NCBI GenBank assembly: GCA_027002375.1
Contig: JALWZX010000060.1
Span: 1 to 42,482 of the forward strand
DNA: 42,482 nt
Source: a candidate division WWE3 bacterium
GTDB taxonomy: Bacteria; Patescibacteriota; WWE3; 2-01-FULL-39-13
Direction of reading: 5' to 3'
The first letter of the stretch is position 1. The number at the start of each line of letters is the position of its first letter. Below are positions 9,657 to 18,532 of the stretch, one piece after another. A model generated the notes under the pieces. The model ran no database searches and was not told the DNA's origin. It worked only from the letters and a program-made list of their open reading frames with translations. The position numbers were made by a program, and so were the translations under genes.

Positions 9657-12600
9657 TGGTAAATTTAAACAGTTTGCGTGATTTAGATGCGTTAAAGATA
9701 TCACTTGCTTCATCTGAAGCAATCCTTTCATGGTCATATGGTGAGGTTTTGAAACCTGAAACAATAAACTACAGAACATTTAAGCCAGAAAGAGATGGTT
9801 TGTTTTGTGAAAGAATCTTTGGTCCTGTCAAAGATTATGAATGTGCTTGCGGTAAGTACAAAAGAGTCAGATTTAAGGGTGTTGTTTGTGATAGGTGTGG
9901 CGTGCAAGTAACGTCTTCAAAAGTAAGAAGAGAAAGAATGGGGCATATAAAGCTTGTTTCACCTGTTGTTCATGTTTGGTATTTTAAAAATATACCTTCA
10001 GTATTAGCAACTTTATTGGGAATTCCACCAAGAAGTTTAGAACTGGTGATTTACTTTTCATCATTCATAGTTACAGATATTGATCACGATGCAAAAGAAA
10101 AAGTCTTAGAAAGATTTGATGATTTAGCTGCAGAAGCAAGGGAACAGGCTGGTTTAGAAATAGAGAACCAAATTAGTGAAATATACGAGAAACTTGATGA
10201 AAAAATAAAAAGCATAACTACTGAACCAGAATCTAAATGGAATGAAAAAACAAAAGCAAAAATAGAAGATTTAAGAAAGGCAGTAGAAGATCAAATTGGT
10301 GAACTTAGAAACAAACAACTTGTAGAACAAGAGAAAGGCGAGTTAGAAATTAGAAAACAAGAAAAAAAGATAAAAGAAGTAGAACTTCATACAATAATGA
10401 CTGATAGAGAATATGTATTATTAGAAGATTATTTAGATGAATTTTGTGAAGTATCAATAGGCGCTGAGGCTATAGAGAAAATATTAGAAACTCTAGATGT
10501 TGAAAAATTAGAAAAAGAATTAGAAGAATCTATTTTAACAGCAAAAGCTTCACAGATTGAAAAGCTTAAGAAAAGATTGAGAGTTGTTAAGAGTTTTAAG
10601 AACGGAAAAGTAGATCCCAAAAACATTGTTATTGACGTTTTACCAGTGATTCCACCAGATCTTAGACCTATGGTTCAACTTGAAGGTGGTAGATTTGCAG
10701 CATCAGATCTAAATGATCTATATAGAAGAATTATTAACAGAAACAACAGATTAAGAAGGTTGTTAGACCTTGGAGCTCCAAATATAATCGTCAGAAACGA
10801 AAAAAGAATGCTTCAAGAATCTGTTGATGCCTTAATTGATTCGTCAAAAGTTAGAAAATCTAGAACAAGAGAAAGAAAAGTATATAGATCAATAGCAGAT
10901 TCTATAAAAGGTAAGCAAGGTTATTTTAGAGCTAATTTATTGGGTAAAAGAGTTGATTATTCTGGACGATCTGTAATCGTTTCTGGACCATCACTTAAAA
11001 TGCATGAATGTGGTTTACCTGTAGATATGGCATTTGAATTATTTAGACCATTCTTACTAAGGGAAATCATGGCAAGGGGTTTAGCACCAAACATGAAAAC
11101 TGCTAAAAAAGTTTTAGAAGAACGATCAGGTGCAATATACGATATATTAGAAGAGTTAGTAAAAACAAGGCCAGTTTTACTAAATCGTGCACCTACACTT
11201 CACAAGTTAAGTATTCAAGCGTTTTATCCAAAATTGGTGCACAATAAAGCTATTCAGCTACATCCTGTAGTTTGTGCCGGATTTAACGCTGATTTCGATG
11301 GAGATCAAATGGCTGTTCACTTGCCTTTGTCAGAAGAAGCCGTTAAAGAGAGCATTGATCTAATGCTTTCTACCAATAACCTTTTAAAACCTGCAGATGG
11401 TGGTGTCATTACCGTGCCTTCAAAAGAAATGGTTTTGGGGATTTATTATTTAACAAGTATAAATCCACATTTTTATATGTACAAAGTTATTTTTGCAGAT
11501 GAAAAAGAGGTTATGCAGGCCTTGGGAAATAATGTCATTAAGTTAAGACAAAAAATTAAATATTTGAAAGGCGATGAAGTTATAGAGACTTCTGCTGGAA
11601 GAATAATATTTAACGATTTTGTACCAGAAGAGTTAAGATTTATTAACGATGAAATTGGTAAAAGTGGAGTTAAAGTTTTAGTACAGAAATCTCTAAAATT
11701 AGTTGGAGCAGAACGAACAATAGAATTTATCGATAACTTAAAGAAATATGGATTTATTTATTCTACTAAATCAGGTGTATCACTTTCTATTTTTGATACA
11801 CAAAAGCCAGCCGACATGGAAAAAGTTATAAAAGAAACAAAGAAAAAGGTAGCTGAAATTGAGCAAAATTATTACATGGGTTTGATTACTAGAGAAGAAA
11901 TGATAAAACTATCATTAAAAGTTTGGAAAGAAGTAGAAAATCATTTCGACGAGACAATTTTGAGTCACTTGGACCACGAGAATCCTGTAAATATTATTAT
12001 TAGAGCAAAAGCTGGTAAAGCTTCACCAGTTCAAATCAGGCAAATCGCCGCTCTAAAAGGGCTAATCGCTGATCCAAAAGGAAAAACAATAGAATTACCT
12101 GTTTTAGGAAATTATGCTAATGGGTTATCAAGTTTTGATTACTTCTTGTCAGCACGTGGTGTTAGAAAAAATTACATGGACAAGGGGCTAGGAACAGCTG
12201 ATGCAGGTTACTTAACTAGAAGACTTGTAAATGTCGCACAAGATATATTAACTAGAGAAGATGATTGTGGAACCAAAGCGTACAGAACTGTTAAAAAAGG
12301 TGATAATACACCAATTATGGAATGGAATGAAAGAATTATTGGTCGATATTTGGCCGATACATTAAAAGATTCAAAAGGTAAGATAATAGGTAAAAGAAAT
12401 GAATTAATTACTGAGGAGATGGCAAAGAAAATTGGTGAATCTGATATTGATGAGGTTCGAATTAGATCTGTATTAACCTGTGAAAGTGAATACGGAGTTT
12501 GTTCCAAATGTTATGGTACAGATTTGTCTAAGAACGAAGAAGTTAAAATTGGAACAGCAGTTGGTATAATGGCAGCACAATCCATAGGTGAACCGGGAAC

Positions 12601-13363
12601 ACAATTAACAATGAGAACGTTCCATAGTGGTGGTATTGCACAATCTGATATAACGCAGGGTTTACCAAGGGTAGATGAACTTTTCGAGGCAAGAAAACCT
12701 AAGAGTCAATCTATAATGTCACATATTGCAGGTAAAGTTGTTATAAATGAAGAAGAAGACAAATTGATAGTTAAGATAGTTCCAACCAGCAAAAAAGAGT
12801 TAGAAGAAGTTTACGAATTAGAGAAATCAGCAGATTTAGCTGTATCAGATGGTGATTTAATTGCACCTGGAAACCAAATTACAAATGGTGCAATGAACTT
12901 GCAGGAAATGTACGAAACAGTTGGAGAAGAAGCAACAAAAGAATATATCTTAAATGAAGTCCAAAAAACGTATGCATCACAAGGTGTTCAAATCGATGAT
13001 AAGCATGGCGAAACGATAATTAGACAGATGTTTAATAGAGTAAAAATCATCGATGCTGGTGACACTAAACTATTGCCCGGTGACATTGTTACGATATATA
13101 AACTAGAAGAAGAAAATAAGAAAGCGGTGAAAAATGGTAAAAGAGAAGCTACTTATGAGAAACTATTATTGGGAATTTCAAAGGTGTCTATAAACTCCGA
13201 AAGTTGGCTTGATGCCGCGTCTTTCGAAGAAACCAGCAGGGTGTTAACAGAAAGATCTATTGCAGGAAGTGTTGACAAACTTATAGGATTAAAAGAAAAT
13301 GTGATAATTGGTCGTCGTATCCCAGTTGGAGATGCAGCACGATTAAAAAAAGAGGAGGTATAA
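9656..13363 (+). CDS. rpoC: DNA-directed RNA polymerase subunit beta'
   Basis: 1235 aa; ATG overlaps the rpoB stop (TAATG); SD AAGGAGG; catalytic NADFDGDQMAVH; N-terminal zinc-finger cysteines. Confidence 0.98.
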   Translation: MVNLNSLRDLDALKISLASSEAILSWSYGEVLKPETINYRTFKPERDGLFCERIFGPVKDYECACGKYKRVRFKGVVCDRCGVQVTSSKVRRERMGHIKLVSPVVHVWYFKNIPSVLATLLGIPPRSLELVIYFSSFIVTDIDHDAKEKVLERFDDLAAEAREQAGLEIENQISEIYEKLDEKIKSITTEPESKWNEKTKAKIEDLRKAVEDQIGELRNKQLVEQEKGELEIRKQEKKIKEVELHTIMTDREYVLLEDYLDEFCEVSIGAEAIEKILETLDVEKLEKELEESILTAKASQIEKLKKRLRVVKSFKNGKVDPKNIVIDVLPVIPPDLRPMVQLEGGRFAASDLNDLYRRIINRNNRLRRLLDLGAPNIIVRNEKRMLQESVDALIDSSKVRKSRTRERKVYRSIADSIKGKQGYFRANLLGKRVDYSGRSVIVSGPSLKMHECGLPVDMAFELFRPFLLREIMARGLAPNMKTAKKVLEERSGAIYDILEELVKTRPVLLNRAPTLHKLSIQAFYPKLVHNKAIQLHPVVCAGFNADFDGDQMAVHLPLSEEAVKESIDLMLSTNNLLKPADGGVITVPSKEMVLGIYYLTSINPHFYMYKVIFADEKEVMQALGNNVIKLRQKIKYLKGDEVIETSAGRIIFNDFVPEELRFINDEIGKSGVKVLVQKSLKLVGAERTIEFIDNLKKYGFIYSTKSGVSLSIFDTQKPADMEKVIKETKKKVAEIEQNYYMGLITREEMIKLSLKVWKEVENHFDETILSHLDHENPVNIIIRAKAGKASPVQIRQIAALKGLIADPKGKTIELPVLGNYANGLSSFDYFLSARGVRKNYMDKGLGTADAGYLTRRLVNVAQDILTREDDCGTKAYRTVKKGDNTPIMEWNERIIGRYLADTLKDSKGKIIGKRNELITEEMAKKIGESDIDEVRIRSVLTCESEYGVCSKCYGTDLSKNEEVKIGTAVGIMAAQSIGEPGTQLTMRTFHSGGIAQSDITQGLPRVDELFEARKPKSQSIMSHIAGKVVINEEEDKLIVKIVPTSKKELEEVYELEKSADLAVSDGDLIAPGNQITNGAMNLQEMYETVGEEATKEYILNEVQKTYASQGVQIDDKHGETIIRQMFNRVKIIDAGDTKLLPGDIVTIYKLEEENKKAVKNGKREATYEKLLLGISKVSINSESWLDAASFEETSRVLTERSIAGSVDKLIGLKENVIIGRRIPVGDAARLKKEEV

Positions 13364-13366
13364 ATC

Positions 13367-13801
13367 ATGCCAACAATAAATCAATTAATAAGAAAAGGTA
13401 GAAAAAGAAAACCAAGAAAACCAAAGACAAGAGCGTTGTCTGTAATGTTCAACGCAAAAAAACGTGAATATGTTAAGGTGTATTCACCTTTTAAGAGAGG
13501 TGTTTGTACAAGTGTTAGAACAACCACACCTAGAAAGCCAAATTCTGCTTTGCGAAAAGTGGCTAGAGTTAGATTTTCAAACGGTCGTGAAGTAACAGCT
13601 TACATTCCTGGTGAGGGGCACAATCTACAAGAGCACTCTGTAGTTTTGGTAAGAGGTGGTAGAGTTAAAGATTTAGCTGGTGTAAGATATACAATTGTTA
13701 GAGGTACATATGATTTACAAGGTGTTGAAGGTAGAAAAAACAGTAGATCAAGATATGGTACTAAAAAGAGTTCATCAGCTGGTTCGGAAACTGCCGAGTA
13801 A
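13367..13801 (+). CDS. rpsL: 30S ribosomal protein S12
   Basis: [53 protein letters not shown]. Confidence 0.97.
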   Translation: MPTINQLIRKGRKRKPRKPKTRALSVMFNAKKREYVKVYSPFKRGVCTSVRTTTPRKPNSALRKVARVRFSNGREVTAYIPGEGHNLQEHSVVLVRGGRVKDLAGVRYTIVRGTYDLQGVEGRKNSRSRYGTKKSSSAGSETAE

Positions 13802-13913
13802 AACACCGACAGTTTACGCTGTTGGCGTTTTGCCTTTATCTCGCCAAGGCGAGTTCGGCTACGCCGAAATAACTTTATCTGATTGTTTACACAATCAGCA
13901 GTTATGAAAAGTA
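13797..13913. repeat. 117-nt intergenic repeat, copy A (multi-hairpin)
   Basis: Gapless alignment with 15175-15291 (100/117 identical by eye); contains CTGATTGT-TTAC-ACAATCAG, TTCGGC-TAC-GCCGAA and CTCGCC-AA-GGCGAG. Confidence 0.8.
13801..13831 (+). terminator. Terminator-like hairpin after rpsL
   Basis: AAACACCGACAG-TTTACG-CTGTTGGCGTTT then T; one A-C mismatch; part of repeat copy A. Confidence 0.45.
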
Positions 13914-13935
13914 ATACTTAATTTAAATAATAATT

Positions 13936-14403
13936 ATGCCAAGATCAAGAAAGGTACATAAAAGAATAAAAGAGCCTGATTCCAAATATAAATCAAGAGT
14001 AGTTACTAAACTCATAAACATGGTAATGGAAGATGGTAAAAAAAGTGTCGCACGTACAATAGTATATGAAATGATGTCTAACTTAAGCGACGATATAAAA
14101 GATGCGAGGGTGTTTTTTGAAACTGCTGTTAAAAACGTAATGCCAGAAGTAGAAGTGCGATCAAGAAGAATTGGTGGTGCAAACTATCAAATCCCAATTC
14201 CTGTTAGACATGATAGATCAGAAACTTTAGCTTTAAGGTGGATAATCGAAGGAGCTAAATCTAGAAAAGGAAAACCGATGGTAGAAAGATTAACTGAAGA
14301 AGTTAAAATGGCCTACAACAAAGAGGGGTATGCTATGACCAAGAAGGTAAACACACATAAGATGGCTGATGCGAATAAAGCCTTCGCGCACTTCCGTTGG
14401 TAA
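13936..14403 (+). CDS. rpsG: 30S ribosomal protein S7
   Basis: MPRSRKVHKRIKEPDSKYKSRVVTKLINMVMEDGKKSVA; GGANYQIPIPVRHDRSETLALRW. Confidence 0.97.
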   Translation: MPRSRKVHKRIKEPDSKYKSRVVTKLINMVMEDGKKSVARTIVYEMMSNLSDDIKDARVFFETAVKNVMPEVEVRSRRIGGANYQIPIPVRHDRSETLALRWIIEGAKSRKGKPMVERLTEEVKMAYNKEGYAMTKKVNTHKMADANKAFAHFRW

Positions 14404-14456
14404 TACTTCATATATTTGTTTATTATTTGTTAACCCATTTTGCATAATATGTAGGT

Positions 14457-15158
14457 ATGGGAAAACAAAATGAAAGTAATAGAATCCAAAGTCTACCAGA
14501 ATCTGAAAGGCCTCGTGAAAGGTTAATAAACAAAGGTGCTAAATCATTATCAATTGTTGAATTGTTTGAAATAATAATCTCAAAGGGTAATAGCAAAAGA
14601 TCTGTTGTAAACATCACACACGATATACTTTCAGAATATTCAGATTTAAATGAATTGAAAAATGTTGCAGTAAAAGATTTAACTAAAATAAAGGGAATCG
14701 GGATAGCTAAGGCTTGCCAGATAGTTGCAATGTTCGAGCTAACTACTCGCCTTAACCTAATAGAAGAATCATTAGGTACATATATTGATTACAAAGCAGA
14801 AGATTTATTCAAGCTATTAAATTCATACTATTCAGATAAATCAAAAGAGCATCTAATTGTTATTTCACTCGATTCGCGAAAAAGAGTAAGTTCAATAGAT
14901 GTAGTTTCGGTAGGAACAATAAATGAAACAATCGCACACCCAAGAGAGGTTTTTAAAACCGCAATTGATAATTTGGCTTCCTACATAGTTATTGCACATA
15001 ATCACCCATCTGGTGATGTTCAACCATCATCAGAAGACCTAAGATTAACTAGAAGATTATTAGACGCATCTTATACAATAGGAATTCCAATTATTGATCA
15101 CTTAATTGTTAGTGAAGAAGGTTACATGTCTATGAAAGATCAGAATTTATTAAATTAG
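14457..15158 (+). CDS. radC: RadC-family JAB/MPN protein
   Basis: SLPESERPRERLINKGAKSLSIVELFEIII; VIAHNHPSGDVQPSSEDLRLTRRL. Confidence 0.92.
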   Translation: MGKQNESNRIQSLPESERPRERLINKGAKSLSIVELFEIIISKGNSKRSVVNITHDILSEYSDLNELKNVAVKDLTKIKGIGIAKACQIVAMFELTTRLNLIEESLGTYIDYKAEDLFKLLNSYYSDKSKEHLIVISLDSRKRVSSIDVVSVGTINETIAHPREVFKTAIDNLASYIVIAHNHPSGDVQPSSEDLRLTRRLLDASYTIGIPIIDHLIVSEEGYMSMKDQNLLN

Positions 15159-15174
15159 AGTATATGTTGAGATT

Positions 15175-15291
15175 AGTAAAACATCGGCATTTTACGCAGT
15201 TGGTATTTTGCATTTATTTCCCTAAAGTGAGTTCGGTTACGCTGAAACAATTTCATCTGATTGTTTACACAATCAGCAGTTATGAAAAGTA
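15175..15291. repeat. 117-nt intergenic repeat, copy B
   Basis: Gapless alignment with 13797-13913; the right-most ~37 nt are identical. Confidence 0.8.
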
Positions 15292-15349
15292 GAAAAATTT
15301 CCTAATTAATCCAGTATCGAATTCCACATAAATATATTATAATGCTAAT

Positions 15350-16492
15350 ATGCAAAAACAATATAACGTAGAAGATTTACAAATCGACCAAAAATTAATT
15401 AAAGAGCCATTTGCCTTGCTTGAATTTGAAAAAAAACTAAGTAAGCAAATGAAGCCTTACTATAATATAGAATTGGGCGATAAAACTGGTAAGATACGAG
15501 CGAAGGCATGGACTGAATCAATCCCAAATTTAGATACTAACGCAGAAGTTGGAAATATTGTAGCCATAACTGGAAAGGTTCAATCATATGCTGATAAACC
15601 CCAAATAATTGTTGAAAGGCTTGAAGTTGTTGATGACATTGCGCCAGAAGAATTTTTAGTAGTAACTGAAAGAGATAGAAGCCAAATGGCTGATGATTTA
15701 AAAGCTGAGATAGATAAGACGCAAAATCAATATTTAAAACAGTTACTTGATCTTTTTTGGAATAACGATGACTACAGAGACAAATTTATAAACTTTCCAG
15801 CCGGTGAATATGTACATCATGGTTATGTCGGTGGTTTAATAGAGCATGTTTGGGAAATGAACGAATTAAGTAAACCATATTTGAAAATGTACAAGAATTT
15901 AGATCGTGATCTTTTATTTACCGGAATATTTTTTCATGATATTGGTAAATTAGAAGAATTAGACATTGTTGGGGCAACCATTATAAGAACTGTTTCTGGT
16001 AGGTTGATAACACATATACCTCAGGGTTTACTGTTTGTTGATCATTTGATACAACAAATCCCTGATTTCCCAGAAATGTTAAAAGATAAGGTGTTTCATA
16101 TGATATTAAGTCATCAAGGTAAATTAGAATTTGGAAGTCCAGTAGTACCTCAATTACTAGAAGCTTTAGTGTTAAGCCAAATAGACGATGCTGGTGCTAG
16201 TATGAACCAAGCTGTTAAACATATAGAGAAAGAATATCAAACCGGTAATGAATTTACAGATTATCATAAATGGTTAAAGAGAAGCTTTTATCAAAAAGAT
16301 TATTATTCGGATCCAAATAAGACAGACGAATCTATTGATGGTTCCTCTAGTACAGCTATTACTAGTGACGAAAAAAGATTTGATCGGGCAATAAGATCAC
16401 ATGCTACCAATAATTCCGATATCGTTAGAAATACTGATTCTGCTGAAGAATCTGAATCCATGAAAAAAGATAAGCAAAATTCGTTATTTTGA
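15350..16492 (+). CDS. YhaM-like 3'-5' exoribonuclease (OB-fold plus HD domain)
   Basis: N-terminal OB-like region, then HHGYVGGLIEHVWEM ... GIFFHDIGKLEEL ... MILSHQGKLEFGSPVVPQLLEALVLSQIDDAGA. Confidence 0.8.
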   Translation: MQKQYNVEDLQIDQKLIKEPFALLEFEKKLSKQMKPYYNIELGDKTGKIRAKAWTESIPNLDTNAEVGNIVAITGKVQSYADKPQIIVERLEVVDDIAPEEFLVVTERDRSQMADDLKAEIDKTQNQYLKQLLDLFWNNDDYRDKFINFPAGEYVHHGYVGGLIEHVWEMNELSKPYLKMYKNLDRDLLFTGIFFHDIGKLEELDIVGATIIRTVSGRLITHIPQGLLFVDHLIQQIPDFPEMLKDKVFHMILSHQGKLEFGSPVVPQLLEALVLSQIDDAGASMNQAVKHIEKEYQTGNEFTDYHKWLKRSFYQKDYYSDPNKTDESIDGSSSTAITSDEKRFDRAIRSHATNNSDIVRNTDSAEESESMKKDKQNSLF

Positions 16493-16495
16493 TTT

Positions 16496-18079
16496 TTATA
16501 TTTCAATCTTTACTTTATGCTTTTTATCTGTTCTGACTTTCTCAGTATAATGTGTAACTTTCGGTAAATACCCAAACATCATCATTGTTTCTGCATATAG
16601 CCATGGTACTAGTCCATATGTAAGCATGTTTATCATTGCAAATGGTGCTTCGAGAAGTGCTGTGTATTTTCTCCATTTAGGAAATGTTGATGGCACAGGG
16701 TATAATTTATGCCTAACATATGTTAATGGTATAAACATGAATATACCAGCGGTTAAGAATATACTAATAATTTTGGGTAAGCCATATGTTGTCGCTTGCA
16801 TTCTAAAGCTCCTGTTTACAAATGTCAGAATAGTAAATCCAAATGTAATTAGAAATACAGAGGTGCGTACTAGTAGGTGCCTTTCTATTTTTAAATATAG
16901 CCAAACTAATTTTTGGTCGAGTGTCAAATTTTCTAGCTTACGTGTAAAGAACATTTTAAAAGCTATTGCTGTTGACACACTTCCCCATCCCCATCGTACT
17001 AGTTGCTTAAATAAATTTCTATGTGCTATTACATAATTTTCACCGCCTGTAGCGTCACTGTAAATTGGTAGGTGAAAATATCGTGCAGAAAAATCCCCTT
17101 TTCTTGCCTCAAATGCGCGCCAATAAAATAGTGTGTCATCAATAAATTTGACATCCCAATAATTTGCCGAGATTAATGTATCTAAAGATGTGGAATAACA
17201 GGCAAACGTTTCTGATAACCTTGATTGTGTAGTCCAACTAGATAGTAAACCCAATGTTAAGTTTGTAGCTTCTATTCTAGCAAGTAGCGGAACTTCCCAA
17301 ATATTATTGGTAAATAAATGAACTGCCGTTTCATAAAACCTATTGTATCGCTTTTCATCTATTAAATAGTTATAAGTGACTGCAGCTAAAAAATGATGGT
17401 GTAATACAGCATCTGAGTCAAATGTTGTGAAAATGCAGTTATTTACTTTTAAGCCTTCCTTACGTAACTGTTCTATTGCATGTTTCGCCGCCCATGTTCT
17501 ATTAGGTGATGCTACCCCTACGATTTCGTCGGGCAAACCTTTCGGATGAATAAATTGCATTATTCTAGGTAATTTATTGCCATATTTTTTCTTAATTTTG
17601 TTTATGGCATCGGTTACCCTTTCTTTTCCAGCTTCTTCGGTTCCAACAACAATAATAATTTTATCCTTACCAATTGACTGCCTCATAATACCCTTAAACG
17701 TTGGCTCAAGTACTTCGAATGGTTCTTTATATGTGGGAATTAAAAGTATATGTTTCAATTCCTCATAACTATCAGGTAATGTCTTTTTATTTGGAAGTTC
17801 GGCAAAATCTAGATTTTCTACCTTTTTTAACCAATCCGTCTGTAGAGCTTTTTCGTATTTTTTATAGCCTAAAAGTAAACCTTTTGCATGAGTTATCGCC
17901 ATATAAAGCCAATATATTGCTATAAATGTTAAAACGAATGTTGCGCCTTTGGGGTAAATTATGCCAAGCCATATAGGCATAAATATCATTAACCACGATA
18001 GAAAGCCGGGTATAAACATAAATAATCTATCTGTTTTTTTCTTTGGATTTATCATTATTAATATAGCTGTAATATACAA
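16496..18079 (-). CDS. Membrane glycosyltransferase family 2 (processive type)
   Basis: 527 aa; LLIPTYKEPFEVLEPT, FTTFDSDAVLHHHF (DxD), KQLVRWGWGS (QxxRW), several TM segments. Confidence 0.8.
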   Translation of the reverse strand: MYITAILIMINPKKKTDRLFMFIPGFLSWLMIFMPIWLGIIYPKGATFVLTFIAIYWLYMAITHAKGLLLGYKKYEKALQTDWLKKVENLDFAELPNKKTLPDSYEELKHILLIPTYKEPFEVLEPTFKGIMRQSIGKDKIIIVVGTEEAGKERVTDAINKIKKKYGNKLPRIMQFIHPKGLPDEIVGVASPNRTWAAKHAIEQLRKEGLKVNNCIFTTFDSDAVLHHHFLAAVTYNYLIDEKRYNRFYETAVHLFTNNIWEVPLLARIEATNLTLGLLSSWTTQSRLSETFACYSTSLDTLISANYWDVKFIDDTLFYWRAFEARKGDFSARYFHLPIYSDATGGENYVIAHRNLFKQLVRWGWGSVSTAIAFKMFFTRKLENLTLDQKLVWLYLKIERHLLVRTSVFLITFGFTILTFVNRSFRMQATTYGLPKIISIFLTAGIFMFIPLTYVRHKLYPVPSTFPKWRKYTALLEAPFAMINMLTYGLVPWLYAETMMMFGYLPKVTHYTEKVRTDKKHKVKIEI

Positions 18080-18080
18080 T

Positions 18081-18166
18081 TAATGCTCACTGCGTTCGCA
18101 TTATCATTTGTTATTCACTTCGTTCATAACATCCTGTAATGCTCACTGCGTTCGCATTATCATTTG
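18081..18166. repeat. Direct-repeat pair of a 30-nt hairpin sequence
   Basis: TAATGCTCACTGCGTTCGCATTATCATTTG at 18081-18110 and 18137-18166; each folds TAATGC/GCATTA; spacer carries GTTATTCACTTCGTTCATAAC. Confidence 0.85.
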
Positions 18167-18296
18167 GGCTGGTTTCTCGCATGTATCGCATTTTAGTATA
18201 CCACAGATATTTAGATTGACATTAAGTTATTGCCCTTTTATTTTATTCATGCAATAATTACATGCGCTAAGTTTTTAGCAGGCTAAAGTCTTGTAT

Positions 18297-18451
18297 TATA
18301 ATAAAAATTTAGTGCTTAAACGTAATGTTTCATTATTAATAATGATAACGACAAGGCACGACAGTATGGTCGTGAATGTGAGTTGTAAATCTCGCTATCT
18401 AGAGATTTTGCAGTTACCATTTGTATCGTGCAATTAGTACGAATTTATGGT
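18297..18451 (+). ncRNA. Candidate structured RNA or leader upstream of fusA
   Basis: -10-like TATAAT (18297-18302), then palindrome CATTATTAATAATG and hairpins CACGAC/GTCGTG, AAATCTC/GAGATTT, ACCAT..TCGTGC/GTACGA..ATGGT. Confidence 0.4.
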
Positions 18452-18532
18452 TTCTGATATTAACACATAACTTATAATAGTTAGCATTTTGTAATACGCA
18501 AGTTGTATTATACTTATGCATAAAAATAGTAT

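Noticed and set aside
10070-10420. ~120-aa coiled-coil insertion in the RpoC N-terminal region
   Set aside because: Comparable insertions at this position are known in RpoC of several Terrabacteria lineages, so it is probably lineage-typical.
13695-13907. 70-aa plus-strand ORF overlapping rpsL and repeat copy A
   Set aside because: Out of frame with S12 and runs into the structured repeat; no recognisable protein features.
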